DNA of 64,000 nucleotides from Ignelater luminosus (lineage: Eukaryota; Arthropoda; Insecta; Coleoptera; Elateridae), in assembly GCA_011009095.1 (NCBI GenBank), contig VTPC01090587.1, positions 837,756 to 901,755 of the forward strand. Direction: 5' to 3'. Every line of letters starts with the position of its first letter. The stretch's first letter is position 1. A program made the position numbers and the translations under genes. Below the pieces are notes generated by a model. It had not been told where the DNA came from and ran no database searches. It saw only the letters and a program-made list of their open reading frames with translations. Positions 49,272 through 60,725 of the stretch are shown here, piece after piece.

Positions 49272-49832
49272 TTGTAGTTTTGCATTTGATTTTTAATCTT
49301 GCGTCCCGTCATTTTGAATTGACAGTTAGATACTGCCGAATTTGTAAATTCAAGTGTCAATATTGAATATGGTCTTTTTTCTCAACTTTGTTTTTCAGTT
49401 ACTATACCGGTTGTAGAATCGGAACATGTAACAGTAAATCTTTAATGATCCGTATGACAATTTGAGAAATTACTTAGAGGGCGAGGCAGAAAAGAGGGTT
49501 TAAGGAATGGTTATTTACGTTACAAGGCCGGGAACTGAGTCATTACAGTACGAGTTAGATGTTTACAGCCGAGGCGACGAAGGAGCCAAGGCTGGAATTT
49601 CTAAACGAGTACTGTAATGACAGTTCACGGCCGTGTATCGTACAAATTTTTATTTCATTCTGTCTAAAAGTATTGTGGAAGATATTTAAAAAAAGTAATT
49701 TGCTAAAAATATCAGATAGTAGTAGCTTGAAACGTCACAAATTTGTCATCATCTGTCGCATAGTAATGTGCTAAGTAATTTACTTGTTTATTGTCAAAAC
49801 GTTTTCAATAAGATATTTCCGAAAATTCGAAG

Positions 49833-50270
49833 ATGTCCAGCGATATTATTTCAAGCATGTGTTTAGAAGCAGCAGGAAGTCTTATTCCAAGAAAATCTTC
49901 TGGTTGGTATGAAAAAGAATACGAACGGTTTTGCGAGCTGCGAAAGTTGTTTAAGGTTGAAAAAAGTGTCAACGAACACATTATGTTGGCATAGTCTTTG
50001 GATTTGGTAAGACTTTGTAGATTAATTGTTTGCTTTTAACTAATAAACCATATTTTTTAATCCAAAAAGGTGAATAGTTCGTCTCTATGGTTCAAATATT
50101 CAATGGTAAAATCCATGGTTTTGGTGAATAAAAACAAGGACATATCAAAATTTCCGAAACTTCTAGCATTTTTAAAGAAACAGTCTGTAGGGCATCAACC
50201 TAATCAGTCAAAAGTGATAAATGTTACAGAAAATTCTAATTGTACTATAACTGTTAATACTAATCATTAA
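49833..50270 (+). pseudogene. tyrosine-recombinase-like N-terminal fragment
   Basis: ATG at 49833 gives a 53-codon frame (SLIPRKSSGWYEKEYERFC...) stopped by TAG at 49992. After a spacer with a gtaagact donor-like and a tccaaaaag acceptor-like sequence, a frame from 50070 gives SSLWFKYSMVKSMV, DISKFPKLLAFLKKQSVGH and QPNQSKVINV. The order KSS..YEK.Y..F / SSLW..YSM+K / ISK..KL.AFLK..S.G..P..SKV fits the core-binding domain of tyrosine recombinases found in arthropod Crypton- or KIAA1958-like proteins. The catalytic domain is absent. The in-frame stop falls where the family usually continues, so this is probably a dead fragment. Confidence 0.55.
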
Positions 50271-50697
50271 ATTTTAATAATAATTACATAATATTAAAGC
50301 GTGATATAGTTGGTATCATTTGTTGTTTATTTCTTGTATTTGAGTCCGGTAAAGTTACTTTACCAGCCTTGTGTCGTAATGTATCATATCCCGGCCATTC
50401 ATCGATGACGTAAAGTAGTATATACCGGACAGAATGAAATAAAATAAGAAAAGAGGCAAAAACCCAGAATGAAATAATACAAAGTTACAGTAACGTTTAA
50501 ATAAAACCTTTATTTATTTTTAATATTTATTTAAACTGAATTTATTACAATTTATTTTTAATATTTATTTTTACTAAATTTATTTATTTCTATATGTACA
50601 GAATAATTTATTTATACCACTAATTACACATTTATTTCGTTCGTTACTAGGAGCTTATTCACTGCATAACTACTGGCTCAATTCCCGCTTGCGTATG

Positions 50698-52470
50698 TAT
50701 AAGGAGTTTGGTTCACCGCCGTACACCCGAAAAGGGGTGGTAGAAGACATGATTTGGAACTTATCTAACCTAATATACTATTATACAAAGTGTCACGGTT
50801 TTTGAGATATTGTCATTTTTCATAATTTCACCCAATTGGACGTATTTCCCCATTTAAATGTGAACACCGCACTACTGGAAACTTTTAATTTGAAAGTAAT
50901 GATAATTTTATAATCTTTCATAACTACTCTATCGATTTTAGTCATTTCCATCCCCTCCTACAAGTAATTAAACAAATTAGACCCGGAGAAAGTTAAAAAA
51001 ATTATGACTCTAAAATTTAACTTTTACTTCATAAGGCTATAAAAGAGAAAAATTCAATGGGTAATTATGTTCAAACATTTTTAAAAACATCCTTATTCTT
51101 TGTCCTTTAAAATGACATATCACACTTTTAACCACCAGCAGATTCTTAGGACTAACAGCCGACTTGAATACAAAGGAACCGTTTGGTCACACAAAAGCAA
51201 GGACTTGATAACACGTTATTGGTTGTAGGTTTGGCTTCATAACCATTGGTGGTGTTGATTTTTGCATTTTCAATCGTTAATTTTGTCATTTTTGCGTGTT
51301 GCAGGTCCGTATCAGCGTTGAACTCCACGTTTTATTGCAATCGTTGAATTGGACTATTAAAAAGCATTGAATCTACATTGAATTACACCTGTTTGATTGA
51401 ACTATTAAATAGTGATGATCCCCAGACATAATAACCCGAGGGTGTCAAATACGGTGATTGATCAGGCCATATTATCGGCCTGTTTCGTTCTATCCATCTT
51501 TTGGGGAAGTTGGCATTTAAAAAGTTTTTACAAAACAATTTGGACGATATTTTGGATAAAGTGCCACTAGATAGGTACCGACAAATGATTTTTCAAAACG
51601 ATAGATGCCCTGCCTACTATCGGATAACCGTAAGAGACATTTTAAATGACAACATTTTCAATAGATGGATAGGGCGAAACGGGCCAATAATATGGCCTGC
51701 TCGATCACCTGATTTGACGCTCTTGGGTTATTGTGTCTGGGGACCATCACTGTTTAAGAGTCCAATCAAACAAGTGTAATTCAATGTAGATTATATGCAC
51801 TTTAATAGTCCAATTCAACGATTGCAATAAAAAGTGGAGTTCAACGCAAACTGATACGGACCTGCAACACGCAAAAATGACAAGATTAACGGTTGAAAAT
51901 GCAAAAATCAACACCACCAATGGTTATAAAGCCAAACCTACAACCAATAACGTGTTATCAAGTACTTGCTTTTGTGTGACCAAACGGTTCCTTTGTATTC
52001 AAGTCACCTGTTAGTCCTAAAAATCTGCCGGTGGTTAAAAGTGTGATATGTCATTTTAAAGGACAAAGAATAAGGATGTTTTTAAAAATGTTTGAACATA
52101 ATTACCCATTGAATTTTTCTCTTTTATAGCCTTATGAAGTAAAAGTTAAATTTTAGAGTCATAATTTTTTTAACTTTCTCCGGGTCTAATTTGTTTAATC
52201 ACTTGTAGGAGGGGATGGAAATGACTAAGACTGATAGAGTAGCTATGAGAGATCATAAAATTATCATTACCTTTAAATTAAAAGTTTCCAATAGTGCGGT
52301 GTTAACATTTAAATGGGGAAATACGTCCAATTGGGTGAAATTATGAAAAATAACAATATCTCAAAAACCGTAACACTTTGTATAATAATATATTAGATTA
52401 GATAAGTTCCAAATCATGTCTTCTACCACCCCTTTTCGGATATACGGCGGTGAACCAAACACCCTGTATA
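50698..52470. mobile_element. fold-back transposon copy B, both arms
   Basis: Two arms of about 790 bp (50698-51490 and about 51690-52470) are inverted copies, beginning (tata)...gtttggttcaccgccgta and ending tacggcggtgaaccaaacac then cctgtata. The core holds a transposase fragment. The left tip (tataaggag) is degraded relative to the right tip (tacagggtg). Arm identity is high, so the element could snap back into a long stem. It has no target duplication I can define. It sits directly against PIF/Harbinger transposase sequence on its right. Confidence 0.85.
51501..51779 (+). pseudogene. mariner-like transposase core fragment (copy B)
   Basis: 92-codon frame: FQNDRCPAYY (second catalytic Asp), NRWIGRNGPI and WPARSPDLTLLGYCVWG. 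Family members have SPDLTPLDFFLWG, so the third acidic residue is replaced by Gly. The last third of the frame already runs into the right arm of the palindrome. The N-terminal domain and first Asp box are missing, so this is a captured or relic catalytic piece. Confidence 0.75.
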
Positions 52471-52492
52471 TCGTTTCTTTGTTTCTCTCGAT

Positions 52493-52834
52493 GAGCCTAG
52501 AAGGTTTTTCAATTATAGACTCAGTAGAGCAAGAAGAGTAGTTGAAAATGCTTTTTTAAAGAATCGGTTTCGGATATTTCTGACTACCATAAACTTAAAT
52601 CCTGATAAAGTCAGGCTTATCATGTTGACATATGTTGTATTACACAATTACCTCCTGACAAGAAATCCAAGCAATGTAGCGGAAATAGACATAGATCGTA
52701 GGATTACCTTCAAATATGGACCAAGCCAGCAGGAAGGAAACGATGCTACGAGGCAGGCAATAGATACTAGAAAAGAATTTATGGCTTTTTTTAATGGGAA
52801 TGATGCAGTACCATGGCAAGATGATGCTGCTTAG
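52493..52834 (+). pseudogene. PIF/Harbinger transposase, C-terminal part
   Basis: The open frame runs EPRRFFNYRLSRARRVVENAF (52493 on), then RFRIFLTTINLNPDKVRLIM, VVLHNYLLTRNPS and an acidic tail to the stop at 52834. This is the end of the DDE_Tnp_4 nuclease: the RLSRARRVVENAFG motif (last catalytic Glu in VEN) and the LHN motif. Two residues usually found in NAFGILANR are missing. The upstream nuclease half is cut off by the fold-back ending at 52470. The ATG at 52622 is internal. Confidence 0.8.
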
Positions 52835-52979
52835 TTTTTTTAAGCCTGATCATTTCTTTATACATGTTATATTTGGAGTATATTATAAAATAAAACTTCA
52901 TTAATAAAGATAAATGTTTAATAATGTTGAAACTTGTTTTCAAATGTAATATTTTACATCTCTCTACATTTATGATGTA

Positions 52980-53796
52980 TAAATGATTAATTTTATTCCA
53001 CTTGAGCATCCAGTATGTCTTCAAAAATTTTTCGTTTCAGAGCCCTTAAAATTGATTCGTCTTGAATCTTTCTTAATTCAGAAACCATAGTTTTGTAAGA
53101 TAAAAATAAAATAATCACTTAAGCCACTATAGCTTAAAAATAAAATAATAAACACTTACAATCCAAAATGATCTAAATCATCGTTCTTTTTATTTTTGTG
53201 AATTTGAAATGCTGTTGTAGCAGTAGATAATAATTTTGCCACTTCGTGCGGAAACCTCTTCTCTTATCTTTTTTGATCGGGGAGAAGTGATCCTCTTCCA
53301 GACCTTGGCACACACTCGAAGGAGCATATTCTTCTACACTGCCTTCAAACACCACTTCTTCTTCGGGTGCACTGAAAGTTCCACTAGAGGTTTGTGAATC
53401 ATCATCTGTATCATCCTTAAAAATGTTGATAAATATTAATGTGAACATTATACTACTTGTTAATATTTGAATTTTAAGCATTACCCATAAATTCGATACA
53501 CTAGGAGTAGCAGTACTGGAAGTGTTCAAGAACTGTGATTGATCAAAACACCACAGCTTTGGACTACAAGTTTCTTCTACTCCAGCTCCACTATACTGGC
53601 TCGCTTTTATTTTATTTATCTCTTTAAAGTACTGGGTCCTTAACGTGTGCAGTTTTTGTTTTATGTCTTCAACTTGCAGACCTTGAGAAGCTGCAAGTGG
53701 ACAACTATCTACAAGTTGCTTTTGTAATGATTGTAAAGCTTGCATCTGTTTTAATTTATTTTTATAATATGGGTTGGTACAAAACTGGCTGTTCAT
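52980..53796 (-). pseudogene. MADF/Myb-SANT-like second protein of a PIF/Harbinger element
   Basis: From 53796 downwards: YYKNKLKQMQALQSLQKQL, VEDIKQKLHTLRTQYFKEIN and PKLWCFDQSQFL form a MADF-like DNA-binding domain lacking its first residues. An optional 81-bp intron (about 53487-53407) precedes an acidic segment and KKDKRR. One base shift near 53255 is needed to continue as EVAKLLSTAT...KNDDLDHFG to a GTAAGTG donor (about 53155). A last piece, MVSELRKIQDESILRALKRK, lies at about 53090-52984. Harbinger elements encode such a partner beside the transposase, and here the two genes converge. Frameshift and missing start indicate decay. Confidence 0.65.
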
Positions 53797-54020
53797 AAAA
53801 TTGAATTAGACTTAATGTCAATTCTTGGTTCCATGCACATTTACTTTTTCTTTGCCATACTAGAATTTAAAATATTTGTATTTATTTCTGATCAAATGCA
53901 CTTACTAAATTAAAATTTTTACCTTTTGCTGAAACCTAAAATGTCGAAACACACACTATAATTATTACACAATAAAATGTTTATAAGTTAATATATTGTA
54001 TGAAACTTAAAATTAAAACG

Positions 54021-54076
54021 CACGCACACACGCACGCGGGCGCGCGCGCGCGTACACACATACACACACAAAAGCT
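54021..54076. repeat. (CA)/(CG) alternating purine-pyrimidine tract
   Basis: cgcacgcacacacgcacgcg followed by gcgcgcgcgcgcg and tacacacatacacacaca; a potential Z-DNA-forming microsatellite. Confidence 0.9.
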
Positions 54077-54379
54077 TATAAATCTGTATCAATCTATATA
54101 AAAAAAACTTTCTCACAAGTCACGAATGTTGATAATATATATTAATATCAGTTGATATGAATCTATAGTTAATTACACTATACAAAAAAAAACCTACAAA
54201 ATTCAAGAACACCACATGTTAAATGCTACTGCAAACGTTAAAATGAAAATGAAAAGACTTTAATCCACAGTTTTAAATATTCTAACCTAACGAACCTATT
54301 CATATTTTGCAGTTTTTTTCACAGCAATTCCAACATTGTTATTTTAAATTGGTATGAATGAAAACACCAAAATTTCCAC

Positions 54380-54545
54380 TAGAAATGCAGGAAACAATCG
54401 AACAAGTTCTAATTTCGTGCCTCAGCACGCGGGGTACTAACGTATTGACGAGAAGCATAGTGTGAATGGTGGAAATGCATGCAAGTAAATTGCATGCAAT
54501 AATGGTACGCGTGGGCACGCGCAGTGTGAATTGAGCTTTAGTGAC
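54380..54545. repeat. possible right end of the PIF/Harbinger element
   Basis: The GC-richer stretch ends ggcacgcgcagtgtgaattgagcttta. PIF/Harbinger termini often carry a GC-rich cacgc / tgtgaa block next to a TWA target, which fits here, but the left end is lost so this cannot be confirmed. Confidence 0.35.
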
Positions 54546-55811
54546 GGCTGAGGACAGCTTTGTTATAGGGATTCGCCGAAGTGGAGTAAATCTACTGACA
54601 TTTTATTTTTTAAGCATTTATGTTGGCAATGATGTTGGTAGTAATGAATGTAAGTAAGTTCACAGGAAAGTTATTAATAGTTATTTACGCAATAAGTGGG
54701 ATACACACATTATTATAGCACGAAATTGGAAATTGCGCAAACGAGGGCGTTAGCCCGAGTTTTGCGTAACCGTGTGAGTGCGATAATAGCGTATTCCACG
54801 AATTGTGTACAAAATTTTATGCAAAACCGTTGAATTTTCTGCGAATGAAACCATTTTTGCTGCTCTCAATCATGGACTAACTGCTTTCGATCAAGATTTT
54901 GTGAATATTAATTCAAACTAACAACTGAATCTTATTGTTCAAAATGATAGCAACGCACTTAGCAACAGTGTAAACAGTAAACACATTTGAAAATATTACC
55001 GCACGTGTGCTGTAATATTTAGATTACGTTATCCCAGAGAGTGCGACTTATAAGATATATTTCACGGTTGTACATAAAAATATTTAATTATTTTTACCTT
55101 ACTATTTCTTATTAGAATGTATAGAAGAGTGGATCTATCCAAAATCTCATTAAAAAAAATTATTTAGTGTAATGAGTGCAGTTAACTATAAACAGAATTT
55201 TTATAAAAACAACAAAAAGTTATAATAAAGCGATGTGAATTTCAAAATTATTTTAGAAGCCAAAAACCTTGATGTAAACTTGTTTATTATTGTGTAAAAG
55301 GGTAATGATATTGATAGGAAGTATAATATTAAATTCTAAAAGTGTACTTATTAAAATAAATTAAATAAATAAATAGGATTCTTCAAACAGTTTTAAATGT
55401 GAGAATTGTATAACGTACTTCTAGACAGATCTGTTTTCACCTTATTCTGGTCTCATCAGTAGAGGATAACGTTTTACAATTCTCATATACTTCATACTGT
55501 CCTATATATAGAGCTAGAATAATAACATGCATGGCATGAAGCTTTAGCGGCGACATCTAATAATCGTCACCAAGAAGCACACAAGGTGCAAAAAAGTTAT
55601 TAAAAGACAAAGTATGTTTTGTTTTTATTATTCAATAGTAAAAAAGTTCCTGTAATTAGCAGTTTTCCACTACATTTTACGCACATTTATTTCTTAATAT
55701 TTAATCACTACATTAAAATAAAGAATTAAAATAATAAAATAGCTGTTGCATCACAATCTTAAGTTTAGGAACACAGATAATCGCATCAAACTTTTGAAAT
55801 AATCAACATCT
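54546..55811. other. 3' flank of copy 1, nothing else recognised
   Basis: The last 200 bp or so (about 55630-55811) match the 3' flank of copy 2 (about 25420-25573), evidence of duplication beyond the coding exons. Confidence 0.5.
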
Positions 55812-58687
55812 CTATTTAATTGTTTTTTTAATCCAATCTAAATATTTGGCAGCGTCTGTGAACACTACATAATTTGATCCATCACATTGTTTCTGTAAAG
55901 CTACATTAAGGGATCCTAAGCCGCGTAGTTGCCACCTAGGATTCTGACTATCTGAATTTGATTTAGGAAATACCATACCCTCACCGGAATCTCCAGTGCA
56001 CACTGAGGTACCTACATTACGGCAGTGTATTATGAATCTGAATACAAGATTATACCCAAAGTGTATTTACCATTTGTAAATTTTGCACAGTACGTAGTAC
56101 CAGGTGCAATTGCGTAGAACACAGGCAGAGAATATATGCATGTCTCTTGTGATATGACAGGCATCCTAGCTAGGGTTAGTTCATCCTTTACGTTTCCCGT
56201 TTCATCGAAACTCCAGCCTACCACGTTTCCTGAAAATAAATACAGATAGTTTGATCTTTGATAGACTATTATCATGTTTTTATTGTTGTTGTTGCGTCAT
56301 TATGGTTATTTGTAGCATATATTCTGAAACTGTAGACTAAGTTACCCTTAGATCTTTAGATGTTACAAGCACAAACCTAAAAAAAATGACAGACTATCCA
56401 AACAGTTACTCTTTATTTTGTATTTGTAAAATATAAAATGTAAGGGACTGTCCAAGAAATAGAGAGACTATTTAAACGCAGTTTTTCCATATAAAATTTA
56501 TTAGCTTATTTCTATCAATAAATTATTCTATTTATTACAGTTACATTAGATTTATGTACTAGCATTTTCTCCATCAATTCCTTTCTATTCAATTCTCCCC
56601 AAAATGTTCCAGGCTGTGTTCATTACCTCGTTTTCATTGCTTTGAAGAACTTTCAAAATTATTTTGAACGCTCTTTGAAATCTAATAAGATCTTTCGGCG
56701 TTACAGCACGTTTTGAATATTTCTTTTTGCATAGGGCCCAAAATCGTCCGATAGCTTTCACTTTAGGAACATCAAAAGCATTTTCAGATTTTGATATAAA
56801 ACTAAATTGTTGTTGCTGCAAATAAATAATTCGTAACTTTTTTGGTATAATAAACAGTAGGCATGTCCGGTTAGAAAAATACTTTGCGATTTTTATTCTT
56901 CGGCATAAAAGGAATAAATCTTTCCTTAACGCATTTTTCCAAATACCCTTCACCAGTTATTATTTCAACCGCAATATAAAATTTTCTAAAAATGCTCTCA
57001 ACGTTATTAGTGGTGCTCACAGACAATGGACGGTCAGAAATCTTTCTGTTAAATCATTTTAAAGCAGTAGCGGCCCGTTATAAGGAGCCACGAAGCCATG
57101 GCACCACCACAAAGACATTTCATTTTCCAATTTGAAAAAAATAATTTACACTCTTAAAATTTTCTTCTTTAAACCTTTACCAGAGACTAAAAAATTAAGA
57201 ATTACTGTTTTATTAATATAAATATAATAAACAAGTGAACACCGCGCATACAAAATGATAAAAATAAGTTTGAAGCCAGTCAAAGTGCGGCTCCAACGAT
57301 TTTAAGCGAGAGAGGGTGTTCAGAGTTAGCGAACTACTTGAGCCAAGCTAGAAGTGGCTCTCGCTCCTGCAGTCCAGTCATTATTGATGCGTGGTGTGGG
57401 TGCGTCGTGTTACTTACGCCACGCCCGGTTTAAAACTTGACGTGAAATGCAATATGAACGCAATACGTGAGCTTTTAAAAAATCTTTTTCTATCCATTCT
57501 TTGAAAGAAAAGATCGAAATAAAAGAACTCGAAAGACCTCTGCCGGATTTAGATATTTCGAAAACAGAGGGTGCTTCCACTTCGAAATCTAAAGGACGAA
57601 TGTAATGTTATTTTAAAATTCGCACTAAATCCGCCCCTGTCTTTCAATTTCGTTCAGGTATTTGTTTTCCTGACGCGTAATATTTAAATTATTTCATTCT
57701 ATAAACGAATGTTTGTTACAATGTTATTCTAAAGAATTGATAACTTTGTGGTCTCGACTTCTGGGCTCCGGTAGACGTGCCTTTTGCTATTTTCCAATAT
57801 AAAATTTCTGGAACCTTAGTCGGAAATATTGGAGTCACACAGTCTCGATTGAGTCAGGTTTAAGCTGGTAAATCTACGAAGTGGAATTTTCCATTGTCCC
57901 ATAAGACTTTCTGCATTTTTAACCTGTTAGGTCGTGTATCTGACTTTCCAACCCCACTCCAGTAAGTACACATTGCGCAACAGGAGACGCAGAGAGGATA
58001 GGCATTACGTTGATAGCTGCGTACTCGAACCAACGTACGGGTCAGTTTCGGCGTTACTCCCTACAAATCCGAAGTGGTTACAAACCGAATTTAATTGAAG
58101 CGATTCTCTTAGTAAAAGAGAGAGCGGACCCGATAAATCCTTTATTCACGAGTAGTCGCGTGACCGACCATCAGAACCTCTTTTGTGAACATCTATTAGT
58201 TTAATAAGAGTTTTGGAAATCGGTGAGCTTCTCTTTGTGCGGCTAGGTAAGTTCATTTGAGAATCCACCCGATCTGTTGCATGAGCTACGGGATTTAACA
58301 TCTACCATTGGTCTGGACGGGACTTGTGCATACTTTTGAGCATCTTCCCGTTACACGAATTAGAAAATTTAATAGAAATGTTTATTTCAAGAATGACTGG
58401 ATATGTTGGTGTGACGAGAAACACGCATTGTTTTGTTTTCCGTGTGCTTTATTTGGTGGTAAACATTTGTGTTGTTCACATTGACTGATTTAAATGTAAC
58501 TTTAATAGTTAATAGAATAGGATACCTTGGTAAGTTGGTAAATATTTATTGTTTTTAGTGAATTGGAAAGGTAACATACAAAATTACAAACCGTTCCTTT
58601 TTCTTAAGTTCGTACTTCTTAAAATTTAAATTTTCATAATTTCTAAAGTGAGAAATATTTGCCATGTTTTACTTTAAAATTTTTATA

Positions 58688-58747
<60 letters not shown>

Positions 58748-59885
58748 ACCACAAAGCCGTGGCTCTACCGCTGCAGAATACCACGAGCTGTGACTGTTTT
58801 AAAGTATCATACCTTCGCATAAATTCCGGAATTTCCCTTTTTAGAACTAATAAGAAGTTTTAAACATATCTGATCTGCAATGTTTTGTAGATTTGGATAA
58901 TGCGTTTCAACAGTGTTCTTATTGCTTTCCGCGACACTTTGACAACTGCTGATTAGCAAGTCAATTATTGTCATAGACTATTACGAGTAGTAAATAGATT
59001 ATTTAAGAAATAACTAGATTGCATGTCTTAAACTGATTATAACAATGTTAACAGGAAGTCAGTCTCCCTATTTCTTGGACAGTCCCTTATGTCCCGGAAG
59101 ACCTTGCATATTAGAAGTTGACGCACAGTGCGACGAAAAATTCCTTTGCTTACTGAAAATTCAATTTTGCTTATAAAAGAATCTAAAAAAAAATCTAACT
59201 GTGAGATAATAATACTTTTCAGTACCATCAACACCTCATTTGCAGCTACCGGAATTTTTAAACGTCATCAAGCCACCTCGTGTAAAATAAAATTGCCCAT
59301 ATTGTACCTACCTTGTTTATTAAGAATTGTACTTAAGTCAGGAGAATCTTGCCAAAGACAGATAGGCCTCACATAATCGGTAAAGTCGACAGCTGTTGTA
59401 AATTTAACTAAAGCAATATCGTTACCATAGGTTTGTGGATTGTAGTGTGAATGTGGTATAATTTCAGATGCAGTCTTAACCTGAATGCCAGGGCTTGAAA
59501 ACCGTTTTAAATAATATTTACCTATAAATCAGCATCAGTAAACATTAAAAATCGGCGAATCGCGAATAACCCTCTTACCTAAAAAAACTACTAGACTCTC
59601 TGGATTCAAGGATTTCTGCGATCTTCTTAGTGTAACACAATGTGCAACTGTAATTACATGGTATCTAGATACAAGCGAAGCGCCACAATTGTAAATTAAA
59701 TCATTTCTTGCTGCATAATACAAAGCTGCATGCCATGGAAAGTCTCCTTCATGAGTTACTTGACCAGATGTAATCAAAGGCTTGGGCTGCGTCTGTAAAG
59801 ATTCGTCCTCAAACTTGCCATTTCCATCGCTTAACAGGAAACTTACAAGATTGCGAACATATGATAAAACGCAATTCGATAGTCT
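55812..59885 (-). CDS. Gd-like serine protease, catalytic exons (copy 1), probably partial or damaged
   Basis: Exon a, open from 59885 to 59579 (minimal form 59792-59579); exon b, 59521-59312; exon c, 56229-56071; exon d, 56011-55812 (stop TAG). Triad: [15 protein letters not shown] and CTGDSGEG; the Gly after the Ser-Gly is Glu, unlike GDSGG of copy 2. The S1-position residue is Ser. Exons align with copy 2 without indels except in the linker: relative to copy 2 one base is missing near 59895-59890 and a TAA (59888-59886) closes the frame just upstream of exon a, and the Tyr/Gln-rich linker is gone. If splicing enters at 59792 (TTTACAG acceptor, phase 0) the protease could still be made. The N-terminal exons are not in the window. 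A 2.6 kb transposon nest fills the intron between exons b and c. Confidence 0.75.
56585..57040 (-). pseudogene. Tc1/mariner-like DDE transposase, C-terminal half
   Basis: Minus strand from about 57015: [15 protein letters not shown], a stop, PDMPT.YY (corresponding to WPDLA.HY, second acidic box), VTNYLF, then in the 56585-56953 frame [20 protein letters not shown] and [13 protein letters not shown]. The family pattern is FVPK..NPPN.P..RPIE.FWA; here the Glu of RPIE is Gly, and a stop precedes the PD box. A separate open stretch (58977-58814, [18 protein letters not shown]... to a gtatga donor) may be its first exon. Confidence 0.65.
57454..57605 (+). pseudogene. hAT (ZMYM1-like) transposase, N-terminal remnant
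   Basis: ATG at 57454: [10 protein letters not shown]..., frameshift, then [20 protein letters not shown] and a stop at 57605. The RELL..PF..L..+EK+E+K start is characteristic of hAT transposases of the TTF/ZMYM1-like group. Confidence 0.55.
58362..58458 (+). pseudogene. hAT transposase TTF-type zinc-finger exon
   Basis: Reads [20 protein letters not shown] then [13 protein letters not shown] before a GTAAAC donor-like site. The W-x-C-W...LFCFPC.LF pattern is the TTF-type zinc finger of ZMYM1-like hAT transposases. The dimerisation and catalytic region that should follow is absent, so the element is internally deleted. Confidence 0.65.
58689..58741. repeat. (C)n(AC)n compound microsatellite
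   Basis: About 18 C followed by about 17 AC units, inside the hAT element. Confidence 0.95.
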
Positions 59886-59888
59886 TTA

Positions 59889-60725
59889 TTTTTGGCTGCG
59901 TTATCATTATGATAATATTACAAGTGGTTTTATGTTGCCTGTAATATTTGTGAATTGTTACAATTTTACAAGGGGTATTTTCAAAAAAATTAATATCGTC
60001 AGCAAAGTTAAAACATAAATTTTAAGAAAATTGTATGTCTAGTACTAGTTAACAAGTAGGAACGAAAAATAAGATAAAAAGCTGTCACCATAGTGACAAC
60101 TTTCCAGATTTAAAAACATCAAGGAAACTTCACTTTACTTGCATGGGCAGGGGAATTCTTCCCTGACTATTTTTATCAATAATAAAATAACAAAATTAAG
60201 GTACCATGATATTTTTGGCAAATTCTCTTTTTTCTGGATTTTAGATTTTTATTTTTTTAATATGCAATTGCAAAAAGAAATTCATACGTACTAGATCAGG
60301 GAAGTGTATTCACAGGATTCGCAGGTTTGGTCTGCTTGCCTTGTAAAATATCAGTTCCCAGACTTGTTACATAAATAACTATTATTTACAAATTACAAAA
60401 CTATAGAATTAGATTTTCTGATTATTAGTTACAATGTTAAAGTACCCTTCTGTTACACATATATGATAGATGATACTCGGGACAGCCCGCCCATTTCGCC
60501 CCCCTCCCAGGTACGCCACTGTGTAAATATGTACGAACGACAATCAGGTTTATAAAGCCCGATACTAAAAGGCAATTAGATACCCTTGAATGCAGTACGA
60601 AAATCATCTCAGTCCGGTGCAACCCGAAAAGGACTCGGTCCGGTGCAGTACGAAAATGCTTTTACAGGCAAGTGCATGTAATTCCACTGCAATGTCCCCA
60701 TGGTTACGCACTTGAGTTTCATGCC
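59889..60725. other. upstream of copy 1, no exon recognised
   Basis: No Gd N-terminal exon. At 60470-60525 the minus strand reads cagtggcgtacctggg then a G-rich tract, resembling a hAT-type end, without a partner. Confidence 0.4.

Larger units (their letters stand above)
57065..58796 (+). mobile_element. hAT element with 8-bp target duplication
   Basis: Begins cagtagcggcccgttat and ends ...gctgtgactg, flanked by the identical 8-mer ttttaaag on both sides (57057-57064 and 58797-58804). Subterminal agccacgaagccatgg is mirrored by ccacaaagccgtggct near 58750. The 1732-bp length with only N-terminal coding remnants makes it an internally deleted, non-autonomous copy. It carries the microsatellite at 58689-58741. 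Confidence 0.9.
56443..59087 (-). mobile_element. Tc1/mariner-like element interrupted by a hAT insertion
   Basis: Inverted ends agggactgtccaagaaatag (56443) and its complement ending at 59087; TA on both sides (56441-56442, 59088-59089). Without the hAT insert it would be about 0.9 kb. It sits in an intron of protease copy 1. Confidence 0.88.

Noticed and set aside
54000..54080. CpG-rich stretch as a possible promoter
   Set aside because: It is a CA/CG microsatellite with no gene start beside it.
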